64,000 bases of DNA. It comes from Campanula takesimana. Taxonomy: Eukaryota > Streptophyta > Magnoliopsida > Asterales > Campanulaceae. Under the pieces are notes generated by a model. That model did no database searches, was not told the origin of the DNA, and saw only the letters and a list, made by a program, of their open reading frames with translations. The stretch covers positions 372,001 to 436,000 of the forward strand of contig JAOWBW010001052.1 in NCBI GenBank assembly GCA_026119855.1, in the 5' to 3' direction. Position 1 is the stretch's first letter. Each line of letters opens with the position of its first letter. A program made the position numbers and the translations under genes. This document shows positions 1 through 10,083 of this stretch, one piece after another.

Positions 1-1098
1 TGAGCCGCGCGCGCGTCCCGCCCCAAAAGCCGAACCCGCGCGCTTCCCACTTTGGCAGTAACGGATTGCACCTTATTTCCCTCCCTTTTCTTATTTACAA
101 ACATCTTTTCTTGCTCACAAAAACCATCTTTTTACATCCACATTCATCCCCCCTTTTTCTCATTAACTCCCAATCTCAAATTCTAAGCCTTTTCCCAAAA
201 AACTAATATTTCTTTCATTTATTATTTGATTTCTTTTATTTCTTTTATTTTTCTTTTATTCATTTATCTTATTTGTGATTGGCCCATTCCATTTCACATG
301 GATGACCTATTTCCCTCCATCATTTCCCTCTCCTTTTTACCTATAAAAACCATCATCTTCTACCTTGGAAAGGGACTTCTTTTTGGACTCCAACCTTGAT
401 TCACCAACTACATTATACACAAATTCTCCCAACAAGAGTTCTTAGTAACAAGACTCTACACAAATTGTTCTACAACAATTTCATTACAACAACAACACTT
501 TCAAGTCAAGGTTCCAAGTCCTCTTTCTCAAGGTACAACTCCATTTTCTTCCTTTGTTTTCTTCTTCTTGATGTATGCAATCCCCATTAATGGGACATGA
601 CCAACATGACTTCTTCACATATTGAAGTTTGTTAAGGTTATCTCCCTACATTTTAATCTTAGCTTTAATTCACCATGTTAATTTCTCTTCATCTCTTAAT
701 GTAATTCTTTAACATTACTTGTTACATGTAATCTTTATCATTAAATAAATAAAACAATTCTATTTTATTTCCCCTTTATTTCCCCTTTTCTTCTCATCAC
801 AATTATTAGCACATTTCTATTTAATTAATTGAAGGACATGTAAATATTAGAACACCAATAGTAGCAAGACCCACGTAAGCGGGGCGGAGTGGGTGTTTAA
901 GTACTTCCCACTCCGTCACCTAACCCCCGAACCCTTCTCTCCCGAATCTCTGGTTTTGTACATAAATTAGGTTATTTCTAGGTTTTTCTTATGTTCCTTT
1001 AAAAACATAGGTGGCGACTCTAAACAATCTAAAACAAGTTAGACATCCTAGGATAATTCACCGCTCTAGCCAAGCCGTGGTTCCCCGGGGTATCTACA
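1..1098 (+). repeat. E1 5' LTR (first ~202 nt outside window)
   Basis: This is a direct repeat of 7477-8574 without net indels. It ends in TATCTACA just before the primer site. It contains a GC-rich GCGCGC stretch at its visible start, a TATA box at 342, and a PBS-like decamer at 1012-1021. Confidence 0.93.
342..349 (+). promoter_or_regulatory. E1 5' LTR TATA box
   Basis: TATAAAAA lies in the LTR and is repeated at the same place in the 3' LTR (7818). It is the best candidate for the core promoter of the element RNA. Confidence 0.6.
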
Positions 1099-1099
1099 G

Positions 1100-1117
1100 T
1101 GGCGACTCCGCTGGGGA
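1100..1117 (+). other. E1 primer binding site (Arg-type)
   Basis: TGGCGACTCCGCTGGGGA lies one base after the LTR end. It matches the type of primer site known for Ogre/Tat elements, which use a tRNA-Arg primer. The same site recurs in E2, E3, E4 and E6. Confidence 0.85.
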
Positions 1118-1707
1118 TGATAGAGGGTTAAACTTGCGTTTTCATTTTTGGTGTTCTTTTATTCTGTTTTCTGGGCATTCTGGTAAAAAGGGTAGGAAGC
1201 GCGCGCCTCCGGCCTTCTTGGCCTAAAGCGCGCACGTCCGACCCTTATTACCAGAATCGCCCGCCTCCTTTCTTGTCCTTCAATTTCATATTTCTGTGCT
1301 AACAAGTTTCTGCAGGAGAAAGTTACATAATTTGGGACCAGGGCAATCCCCTGAGTCCGCAGTTTCTTCTAACATTCTGACAGGTACCCCAGATACGCGC
1401 GCCTCCCATATTCATTGCGCAATCCGCGCGCTTCCCACATCACTTCCCTGAGGCGCGCGCTTCTGGGAAATTTTCCAGAAACAGAACAGTGCACAGAAAG
1501 CAGAACAGAGCAGAATGACAGTGTGTGGGCACCGGGCCTGCATACAATTTCTTTTACTTTCTGTTTATTTTTTACCAGTCACACGGGTGATTCGGGAGTT
1601 GTAAATACGTGCTTATTTGTTTCCTTTTTTTTTCTTTCTTTGAAAAAAAAAAAAAAAAAATTGTCACTTGTTAGACCTCACACTACATGCACATATTCTT
1701 ATCAATT

Positions 1708-1860
1708 GCTCACTATCGAGTCGCACAAGTTCAACCCCAAACCCGTCGAGGCCCGTCCTAGAAAGTTTCAAGCTCCACTCGACCTTGGCTCTTTCGAAGC
1801 GGTAAACCTCAGCCCGTGGCGTAGTTCATGATTACATGCCGGGGGTGACCTTTAAGCCTC
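1708..1860 (+). promoter_or_regulatory. Conserved leader block shared by E1, E2 and E6
   Basis: The block is nearly identical to 9373-9525 in E2 (a handful of substitutions) and clearly homologous to 59450-59603 on the minus strand in E6. It lies 500-650 nt upstream of gag in each. High identity in an untranslated leader suggests a cis role such as RNA packaging, which is inference. Confidence 0.6.
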
Positions 1861-2115
1861 ATATTCAAGCCGAGCACAAACCACACAATTCTAGTCTAGG
1901 GTCTAACACTCCGTGACCAAGTCGGTTTTTCATGTGCCGAGATTTCCCTAAACTAATGTCTTCAAATCATACATGCCAACTTGTTGCAATGGACGAAATA
2001 AAACTCCATCCCCAAAAGTGGTTATTTTGGACGAAAATAAAAATCCGTCCCCGCATGTATGATTTACTACATTAATTTAGTTTAATCCCGACACATGTAG
2101 GTCTCACAAGCGTGG

Positions 2116-2174
2116 TGGAATCCGATGAGTATATGGGACCGCGAGAAGGCCTATATACTAGTGTGACGATTCCA
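2116..2174 (+). promoter_or_regulatory. Conserved leader hairpin of E1
   Basis: The outer arms TGGAATC/GATTCCA and the inner arms AGTATAT/ATATACT are perfectly complementary and enclose a GC-rich loop with GCGAGA. The same structure is in E2 (9777-9833) and E6 (59142-59200, minus), with substitutions mostly in the loop and at paired positions. It lies about 190 nt upstream of the gag start. Confidence 0.6.
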
Positions 2175-2361
2175 CTATTTTTTCTAGAAACCCCAAAAAG
2201 GACTCCGTCCTTCCGACTTTTGTAAATAAAAAAAAAAAAAAAAAAAAAGTCATTTTCTTTATATGGTTGAGTCTTTTTTGTGTTTGTGGGTTAAATTTAT
2301 TTTACTCAAAAGGTGTTTGTGGGGCCTATCTAAGATCAACCGTGCTCTTCCAATAGGTCAA

Positions 2362-3372
2362 ATGGCTTCCAACGGCGACAACAACAACGGTGGAAATGAT
2401 TTCGTGTCCAACGAAGGGTTATTCTGCATGGTGAAAGTATTGAAAGGGCAAATTGATACACTAGCCGAGGATGTTCGCCGCAAGGATGATTTATGGCGAG
2501 CCCGTTACGAGCATATAGAAATGGCCCATAAAAGACAAGTATCCAAACTCGAGGACCAATTGAAGGGGCTCACGAATGAAAGAAAGATCCAAGGCATCAA
2601 TACCGGTTTGGTCAACACTCTCATGTCCTACATTGACCAAAAGCTTAGTGGGCTAAATTTGCACAAGAGCCCAATCACCGATCTTCATCAAGCTTCTCTC
2701 CTCCTAAACACAATGGAGGCTCTTCCCGAAAATTTCAAGATGCCCGATATTGGCAAGTTCAAAGGCACCTCTTGTCCCGACGCTCATGTCGACTCCTACA
2801 TTTGGGCCATGCTACCAAAGAAAGTGTCTCCTCAAATAATGGCGCAATGCTTCCCGCTTACTCTCGAGGGGGTCGCAAAAGATTGGTATATGGGTCTTCC
2901 ATTTTCCACCCGCCTCAATTGGGATGTCGCTATGCTTGCCTTCAAGTCACAATATCAAGGCAACTCCATATTCCGCCCCACCAAGAAGGAATTGGAGAGC
3001 ACCGTGCAAATGGGTGATGAATCATTTGGGGACTTCTATCTCCGTTGGAATGAAAAGCTAGCCGAGATGGTTGATAGGCCTTCCAAGAAGGAACAAATGG
3101 ACATCTTCTTGAAGTGTTTGAAAATGGACTACCGCACTCATCTTAGTGGGGCTTTTCACTCCGATTTTTCAAGCATGTATGATGCGGGGGTTAGAATTGA
3201 TAATTTGCTCCGAGAAGTGGCCGAGTCCTCCTATGACACAAGCTTCAACGACAAAGGGTTCCCAAGCAATGACATGGAAGAATGTAGTGACATGGAAGAC
3301 TACAATGACAATGAGGACTACAACGACATGGGGAATGACGACAACAATCTCCGTTTCTCTTTCTCTACCTAG
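2362..3372 (+). CDS. gag: E1 Gag (Ty3/gypsy Tat-type capsid polyprotein)
   Basis: Gag would form the virus-like particle that packages element RNA in the cytoplasm. I take the ATG at 2362 (MASNGDNNNG), giving 336 aa. The upstream in-frame ATG at 2263 adds a stretch not shared with the E2 Gag. Residues ~20-80 look coiled-coil rich. Residues ~125-285 carry the retrotransposon gag core, with WAMLPKKVSPQIMAQCFPLT, the KDWYMGLP segment and KKEQMDIFLKCLK, all matching E2 Gag. The C-terminus is a Ser/Asp/Asn-rich acidic tail. The zinc-knuckle region of E2 Gag is absent and no protease follows. The frame is intact, unlike every other retroelement gene here, which fits retention for trans-complementation or simply young age. 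Confidence 0.85.
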   Translation: MASNGDNNNGGNDFVSNEGLFCMVKVLKGQIDTLAEDVRRKDDLWRARYEHIEMAHKRQVSKLEDQLKGLTNERKIQGINTGLVNTLMSYIDQKLSGLNLHKSPITDLHQASLLLNTMEALPENFKMPDIGKFKGTSCPDAHVDSYIWAMLPKKVSPQIMAQCFPLTLEGVAKDWYMGLPFSTRLNWDVAMLAFKSQYQGNSIFRPTKKELESTVQMGDESFGDFYLRWNEKLAEMVDRPSKKEQMDIFLKCLKMDYRTHLSGAFHSDFSSMYDAGVRIDNLLREVAESSYDTSFNDKGFPSNDMEECSDMEDYNDNEDYNDMGNDDNNLRFSFST

Positions 3373-3678
3373 AAATAGGATAAAAAAAAAAAAGAGTCAA
3401 AAGTCCTCTTTTGTGTGCATTAATGTTTTCTCTCGTCCCATGTTAAGTGTCGAGTCTTCTTATCAAATAAAAGTCGTTCTTGTCCTTATACACTCTTCCA
3501 AGTTGTTCGATCTAATTCTTGGCAAAATGATAAAAAAAATGTCCAAACAAGTTTTAGAACAAGGCCATCACTTGAACGCCTAGGGGCTAAACATCGACGC
3601 CAACATCAACGGCGAAGCCAAGACAAACAAGGTGGAGCAACAATCATGAAGAAGTCAAGCAAAGTTTTCAAAGGGGGA

Positions 3679-3710
<32 letters not shown>

Positions 3711-6700
3711 AAAAAAGAGCTCGCTAGGTTGAAACCATCAAATCAACCTAGGCAAAAGTTAGAACACACAAAAAAAAAAAAAAAAAAAAAAAAAAAATTC
3801 CCCTCAATCAAAGAAGTTCACATCAAGATCAACATCATTCCATCCACCAAAGGAGGACGAAGCTACACGACGAAGCAACAATTCCATCCCGAAGAATGGA
3901 GAATTCACAAGAACTACGGTGACCTGAGCCTCTACACTGGAGGAACGTAGGCAACCTGCGGGTCCGGTCTCATGCAAGAAAGAAAATATGTTTAGCCCTA
4001 GCGCGTTATGGTGATTGGCCTTCATCTCGAACTTGTCAAGACATCTTTGTACGATTCATTTGCCAATGAATTAATTACCAAAAAGATTGAACAACTTTCT
4101 TAGATTTGGAATCATTTCGCGATCCTTGTCGAGTCTAGGGACTTCTATTCTTTCTGCATACTCCCAATTTCTTGCAATCAAATTGGGGCTTTCCTTCTCT
4201 TCTCTCTTAATGACTTACTTGCCTTCGCGAGTCATTCAATTCAATAAAAAATACATGTCAATACTAGGGACACTTCCCTAGTCAAGTCAATGTCACTCAC
4301 CTTTACTGACAAGAGGTCTCCACCGCAAAATCACATGTCTTATCTCCTCAGCTAGAGTCAATGCACACTTCCTCATCAATTGAGTCAAAAAAAAATGATG
4401 ACGACGCAAAAGAGATGCCCGCTAGATTGAAAACCCGAAAGGGCGGTCTAGGCAAAAAACAGGGTGCGTCATAAAAAAAATGAGAGAGTGAGAGAGAGAA
4501 GGGAAAGAGAAATGGAGATCCCCGGCCTCTAAAGAAGACAAGTTCTACATTGAATCTCCTCAGCAAGTCAATTCCCCACCGAGTCAACTTTGGGATTGCA
4601 AAAACTCGACAAGATATGGCACCATCAAAGGTTGTTTTAGGTTATTGGCATCATTCTCCAGCAGTGTGCATTTTTGGGTTCATGAAAAGAAGGCCCGTGG
4701 TAACCAAGATCCATCCGAGAACAAGCCCATCATAAAAGGGCACGAGGTTGCACAAATAATCCCTAGCTAGTCAATTGGCTTGGGCAGCAAATAGCAACAA
4801 CATGTGTCTCAGTTTTCAAGGCTTCTTCAAGTATGTGCTTCTAAAGTACGCCGAAAGGCTCCCGAGAAATGGAGTAGCTCTTGCCATATCTTCTCATGTT
4901 TATTCCCTCGCACGAGGATGAGTCACTTTTGCTTTGCTCAACAAATGGTGACGCCCTAGGGGATATATGACCCGAAAACAAGGGATTCTTTTGACAATCA
5001 ACAAGCCCTAGGGGCTATGCTCGAAAAAGATGTGTGAGACTATCCTCAAAGTCTCTCAAAAGGGATGTCAAAAATCCCTCTTGTCACGTATGCCCGTGCT
5101 CGTTCCCCCAATCAAGGATGGACCTTTCTCGCAATCAATGATGGCACTCTAAGGGCTACGGTCAAGTCTTAAAGGCTCCTTCGGCAAAGAGAAATTAACT
5201 CCCCAGCGGTATCCCCAGCAAAGTCATGTGCAACATTGGAAGCTCCCTCAATTCGGCACCGAAGGTCTCAACGGACTTCGCAATCTACAATCTTTTGGGC
5301 TACGGCATTACAGTAATCCGAGCAAAGGGCAATATTGGGGCTTCACGACCGACCGCGACCGACAGTCTTTTGGGCAACAATACTCGAGCAAGCGCAATGT
5401 GGAATAGTCTTATGGCTCCATGAAAGGGATCAAGCTTTAAGGGTCTCTCAACACTTCAAGTCAAAGGCCTCTTGGTTTTAAATGAAGACTCCGATGTTAT
5501 GAATGAAGTTTGATGATTTTTGTTAGAACTCACAGCGAGATTTTGAAGGAAGTCTTAGAGAAAAGGAAAAAGATTCAATATGCTAAACTCTAATCAAAAC
5601 AGGGTTATAGCGGGAAATGCCACGGCCAATCCCAATGTTTCTGCAATTCAGCACCCCCTTCTCCAAGATCAAAAGCACAAGGTGCAGCTCAGATAAAGTT
5701 GGGCCACAGCACTAGTTGCATCCGAAGATCCGTCATTAGTTCAACTCAAGAAGAGTCAAGCAAGCATACTCATTTAGACTTTATCACGCCAAGACCTTAT
5801 CCTCCGCGACCTCGACGGCACCGCAAGACATTACTGCATCCTTTGACATAAGCCCTCAGCCATTTGGGGCTTTACAATGAAAGGTCTTCACATCCCGCCA
5901 TCTACAAGCCCACGACACTTGGGGCTTTGCAATCTCTCGAAGCTTGGCATCAACGATCTCTTCTTGGGGCTTGCTCACTACAACAACAAAGGGCGATTTA
6001 CTCGAATGGGCCAAGAGCTGATTTATCTTGGAGCTATGCAAGTCCCTCAAAATTTGGCATCAAAGGCATTCTAGGGGCTTTACAATCAGCAACCCCTCAT
6101 CTCGGCATCAAAAGCCTTTTTGAAGCCCCATAACCGACAAATCTCTTGGGGCTAGACATCAATCTTCGTTGGGCACACCAGCGACAACAGAATTCAAGCG
6201 AGGAAATCCAGACTTCGATTGAGCATGACTTGATCTTGGGTTGGCTTTACAGGCACACAATGGTTAAAATGGTTCACCCACGAACTAAAAAAAAAAAAAA
6301 AAAAAAAGATTTTTTCTTTCTTTTTCTCCTTCTATGTGCAAAAGTATGTGCTTTACTTTGCTTTGCTCCTAGCCTCTCCTCCAGCGTTCTCCATCATCCT
6401 TGAACTACGCTGGTTTGATTCTCTTAAAAGGATACGTAGGCAGCCTTTTGGCATGACCAACCCATCATCCAGAATACCATCTCGCCAACCCAACATCAAG
6501 GGCATTCTCTCATCAACATCTAAAGAATGGACATTCTCCATCAAAGCATCCTCCGCGGACATCAAGAATCCATCTCCACTCAAGCGGCAATGGTAAATGA
6601 AGGTATGAATACATCCAATGCTTTCCTCAAAATCACACCGCACACAAGATCACTTTCTACATTCTTACTTCTCTCTCATTACAAAGGTGCTTTCAAATCA

Positions 6701-6789
6701 CATATCACACCACGATCACAATTTTCTCTCGCAATTCCTATTTCACATCTCACACAAGCACATATATCTGCAAAGCATACACATAACAG
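3373..6789 (+). other. E1 post-gag region without coding capacity
   Basis: This replaces pol. It contains long A runs (about 3680-3707, 3769-3797 and 6288-6307), a conserved non-coding module at 3912-3972, and two copies of a motif reading roughly GAAAACCCGAAAGGGCGG / CTAGGCAAAAA also present in E2, E4 and E6. From about 4930 to 6150 the phrase GGGGCTTTGCAATC and relatives recurs, suggesting an old degenerate repeat. The region is colinear with 54854-57869 of E6 on the other strand, so it is a family trait and not a private deletion. Confidence 0.7.
3912..3972 (+). promoter_or_regulatory. Conserved non-coding module (E1 copy)
   Basis: It contains GACCTGAGCCTCTACACTGG followed by AGGAACGTAGGCAACCTGCG. 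Equivalent copies are in E2 (36316-36374), E3 (18508-18570, minus), E6 (57379-57441, minus) and partly E4 (42085-42110, minus). It always lies downstream of gag or pol and outside any ORF. Confidence 0.6.
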
Positions 6790-7075
6790 GTGCCGCACAG
6801 AGCACCAGGTGCCGCACAGAGCACCAGAATCAACAGGTGCCGCACAGCGCATCAGAATATGCCGCACCGCGCACCAGAATCAACAAGTGCCGCACAGCGC
6901 ATCAGAATATGCCGCACCGCGCACCAGAATCAACAAGTGCCGCACAGCGCATCAGAATATGCCGCACTGCGCACCAGAATCAACAAGTGGCGCACAGCGC
7001 ATCAGAATATGCCGCACCACGCACCAAAAATCAACAAGTGCCGCACAGAGCACCAGGTGCCGCACAGAGCACCAA
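6790..7075 (+). repeat. E1 50-bp minisatellite
   Basis: A 50-bp unit beginning GTGCCGCACAGCGCATCAGA is repeated about five times. It is built from two half-units that both start TGCCGCAC. It occupies the same place, just before the 3' terminal block, as unrelated-looking 30-bp arrays in E2 and E6. Frames reading through it in all phases are products of the repeat. Confidence 0.9.
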
Positions 7076-7128
7076 TTTTGGTCCATGGTGAACCACTAAA
7101 ATCACCATACCTCTTCCATCAGCAAAAG

Positions 7129-7274
7129 TCGCTCACACAGGGAGCGCATTTCTATCCTTTGTAATTTCAAATTCCTGCTTTATCGAGTCTTTGTTTTCTC
7201 TTGTCGATGTCCTCGGCGGTTGTCTTTCTTTCGTCGATGCGTTTTGCTTCGCAATCCACGTCGCCGAGGAGCTC
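7129..7274 (+). promoter_or_regulatory. E1 3' terminal conserved block and polypurine tract
   Basis: About 145 nt from GCTCACACAGGGAGCGCA to the LTR are conserved in E2 (39237-39381) and E6 (53878-54040, minus). The block ends in GCCGAGGAGCTC, the purine-rich primer for plus-strand DNA. E2 and E6 have GAGGGGCTC at the same place. Confidence 0.7.
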
Positions 7275-8574
7275 TATAGACACCCCGCCTTGGACCTCTC
7301 ACCCCGATTGCATACAAAGTATTTTTATTTAACTTATTTTTGTTGATTTCTGTTACTTCAGTTAAGTTCCTAACTGATTCCGTTAGTTTTGGACTAAACT
7401 GCATAACAGAGTTAACTTTTAGGGTCATTCTGTCATTCTGTCATTTTTCACCCGCGGGCGCTTCCGGCACTGCCAGTGAGCCGCGCGCGCGTCCCGCCCC
7501 AAAAGCCGGACCCGCGCGCTTCCCAATTTGGCAGTAACGGATTGCACCTTATTTCCCTCCCTTTTCTTATTTACAAACATCTTTTCTTGATCACAAAAAC
7601 CATCTTTTTACATCCACATTCATCCCCCCTTTTTCTCATTAACTCCCAATCCCAAATTCTAAGCTTTTTCCCAAAAAACTAATATTTCTTTCATTTATTA
7701 TTTGATTTCTTTTATTTCTTTTATTTTTCTTTTATTCATTTATCTTATTTGTGATTGGCCCATTCCATTTCACATGGATGACCAATTTCCCTCCATCATT
7801 TCCCTCTCTTTTTTACCTATAAAAACCATCATCTTCTACCTTGGAAAGGGACTTCTTTTTGGACTCCAACCTTGATTCACCATCTACATTATACACAAAT
7901 TCTCCCAACAAGAGTTCTTAGTAACAAGACTCTACACAAATTGTTCTACAACAATTTCATTACAACAACAACACTTTCAAGTCAAGGTTCCAAGTCCTCT
8001 TTCTCAAGGTACAACTCCATTTTCTTCCTTTGTTTTCTTCTTCTTGATGTATGCAATCCCCATTAATGGGACATGACCAACATGACTACTTCACATATTG
8101 AAGTTAGTTAAGGTTATCTCCCTACATTTTAATCTTTACTTTAATTCACCATGTTAATTTCTCTTCATCTCTTAATGTAATTCTTTAACATTACTTGTTA
8201 CATGTAATCTTTATCATTAAATAAATAAAACAATTCTATTTTATTTCCCCTTTATTTCCCCTTTTCTTCTCATCACAATTATTAGCACATTTCTATTTAA
8301 TTAATTGAAGGACATGTAAATATTAGAACACCAATAGTAGCAAGACCCGCGTAAGCGGGGCGGAGTGGGTGTTTAAGTACTTCCCACTGCGTCACCTAAC
8401 CCCCGAACCCTTCTCTCCCGAATCTCTGGTTTTGTACATAAATTAGGCTATTTCTAGGTTTTTCTTATGTTCCTTTAAAAACATAGGTGGCGACTCTAAA
8501 CAATCTAAAACAAGTTAGACATCCTAGGATAATTCACCGCTCTAGCCAAGCCGTGGTTCCCCGGGGTATCTACA
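7275..8574 (+). repeat. E1 3' LTR
   Basis: This is a complete 1300-bp LTR. It starts TATAGACACC (a variant of the TGTAGACACC start in E2 and E6) and ends TATCTACA at 8574. The sequence switches abruptly to the interior of the E2 LTR at 8575. Confidence 0.92.
7818..7825 (+). promoter_or_regulatory. E1 3' LTR TATA box
   Basis: TATAAAAA, the counterpart of the one at 342. Confidence 0.55.
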
Positions 8575-8748
8575 CCCCCGAACCCCTCATCCCAAAGAAT
8601 CTCTGTTTTCGTAAATCAAACTTAGGCTCATAAACATTAGGTTTTCTTACGTTCCTCAAAAACGTGGGTGGCGACTCTTAAAATCTATTGGACATCCTAG
8701 GGTAATTCGCGCGCTCTAGCCAAGCCGCGGTTCCCCGGGGTATCTACA
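8575..8748 (+). repeat. E2 5' LTR, 3' end only
   Basis: These 174 nt match 40248-40423, the end of the E2 3' LTR, with about seven differences, mostly C/T or G/A. The rest of the LTR lies left of E1, outside the window. Confidence 0.9.
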
Positions 8749-8749
8749 G

Positions 8750-8768
8750 TGGCGACTCCGCTGGGGAC
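8750..8768 (+). other. E2 primer binding site (Arg-type)
   Basis: TGGCGACTCCGCTGGGGAC lies one base after the LTR end at 8748. Confidence 0.85.
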
Positions 8769-10083
8769 TGCTTGAGGGTTAAACTTGTGTTTCTGTTCAT
8801 AATTCACTTTTCTGGGCATTCTGGAAATTGATATGGGAAGCGCGAGCCTCGGACCTTCATTGTCCAAAGTGCGCGCGTCCCACATCAAATTCCAGAATCG
8901 CCCACCTTCCATGTGTTCTTCCTATTCTTCCTATTATTTCATTCTAACAAACATTGCAGGGGTTTCATCACACAATCAGGACCAGGGCAATCCCCTGAGT
9001 CCATAAGTTTCTGACAATCTGATAGGTCAGCCCAGAAGCGGGCGCCTCCCATATATAATGCGCCAGGCGCGCGCTTTCCACAACGCCTGCCTGAGGCGCG
9101 CGTTTCTGGGCCAATTTCCAGGACAAGAACAGGTTTCAGGGACTGAACAGAACATTGGGCGTGGGCACAGTTGCCTGCATCAGAACAGAATTGGACCCTT
9201 GGACTGTTTTAATTTTATGTTTATTTACCGGTCACACGGGTGATTCGGGAGTTGTAATTTACGTGCTTATGTGTTTTTTTTTTTTTTTTAATCTTTTCTT
9301 TCCCAAAAAAAAAAAATTTTTTTTTTGTCACGTGATAGACCTCACAGTACATGCACATTACTCCTATGAATTGCTCACTATTGAGTCGCACAAGTCCAAC
9401 CCCAAACCCGTCGAGGCCCGTCCTAGAAAGTTTCAAGCTCCACTCGACCTTGACTCTTTCGAAGCGGTAAACCTCAGCCCGTGGCGTAGTTCATGACTAC
9501 ATGCCGGGGGTGACCTTTAAGCCTCTCTTTATCCAAGCACAAACCACACAATTCTAGTTAGGGTCTAACACTCCGTGACCAAGTTGGTTTTCATGTACCG
9601 AGATTTCCCTAAACTAATGTTTTCAAATCATACATGCCAACTTGTTGAAACGGACGCAATAAAATCCATCCCCAAAAGTTGCTATTTTGGACGAAAATAA
9701 AAAGTCCATCCCCGCATGTATGCTTTACTACATTAATTTAGTTTAATCCCGATACATGTAGGATTCACAAACGTGATGGAATCCGATGAGTATATGGGAC
9801 CGCGAGATGGTCTATATACTAGTGACGATTCCATTATCTTCTTAGAAACCCCAAAAGGGACCCGTTCCCTCCGACTTATAAAAAAAAGAGTCTTTTTCTT
9901 ATGTGGTTCGAGTCGTGTGCCCAACTGTGTGTTCTCAACCTCTTCATGGACCGAAAGTATGAACCGAGACTGAAAAGGGCTACTTCTCCAATTATAGGTC
10001 TGATTGGTACTCTCCGCGTCTACAGGGATTCATCCAACAGGCTTGTCCGTGAACCGATCACTCCAACAGCTTCTGCATCATCA
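8769..10083 (+). other. E2 leader
   Basis: It is homologous to the E1 leader throughout. It has GCGCGC-rich segments (8836-8880 and 9035-9105), the shared block at 9373-9525, and the hairpin at 9777-9833. I see no gene that can be defended. Confidence 0.7.
9777..9833 (+). promoter_or_regulatory. Conserved leader hairpin of E2
   Basis: The arms TGGAATC/GATTCCA and AGTATAT/ATATACT are as in E1. The inner right arm reads TGGTC where E1 has AGGCC, still facing GGGACC. It lies about 250 nt upstream of the E2 gag ATG. Confidence 0.6.

Larger units (their letters stand above)
1118..2361 (+). other. E1 leader (5' UTR) with conserved blocks
   Basis: There is no convincing gene here. The leader holds several GCGCGC-rich segments (about 1199-1250 and 1395-1465), homopurine runs, a block at 1708-1860 about 97% identical to one in E2, and a hairpin at 2116-2174. 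The 138-aa frame at 1415-1831 shares its last ~43 residues with E2. The homologous block in E6 breaks that frame, so I treat it as conserved RNA or DNA rather than a proven protein. Confidence 0.7.
1..8574 (+). mobile_element. E1: non-autonomous Tat/Ogre-type LTR retrotransposon, gag only
   Basis: The layout is 5' LTR (left-truncated by the window), Arg-type PBS, long leader, one intact gag ORF, about 3.4 kb without coding capacity, a 50-bp minisatellite, polypurine tract and 3' LTR. The visible 5' LTR aligns to the 3' LTR at a constant offset of 7476, so the window starts about 202 nt into a 1300-bp LTR. By eye I count roughly 13 mismatches over 1.1 kb, which suggests a fairly recent insertion. 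No protease, RT or integrase remains, so movement must depend on an autonomous relative such as E2. The right flank is the interior of the E2 5' LTR, so E1 inserted there. The left target-site copy lies outside the window. Confidence 0.88.

Noticed and set aside
6353..6643. 96-aa minus-strand frame in E1
   Set aside because: There is no recognisable domain, it is not preserved in E6, and it lies in decayed spacer sequence.
6527..7164. Three overlapping plus-strand frames rich in His, Arg and Gln
   Set aside because: All three phases are open across a 50-bp repeat. They show shared periodic peptides and no domain.
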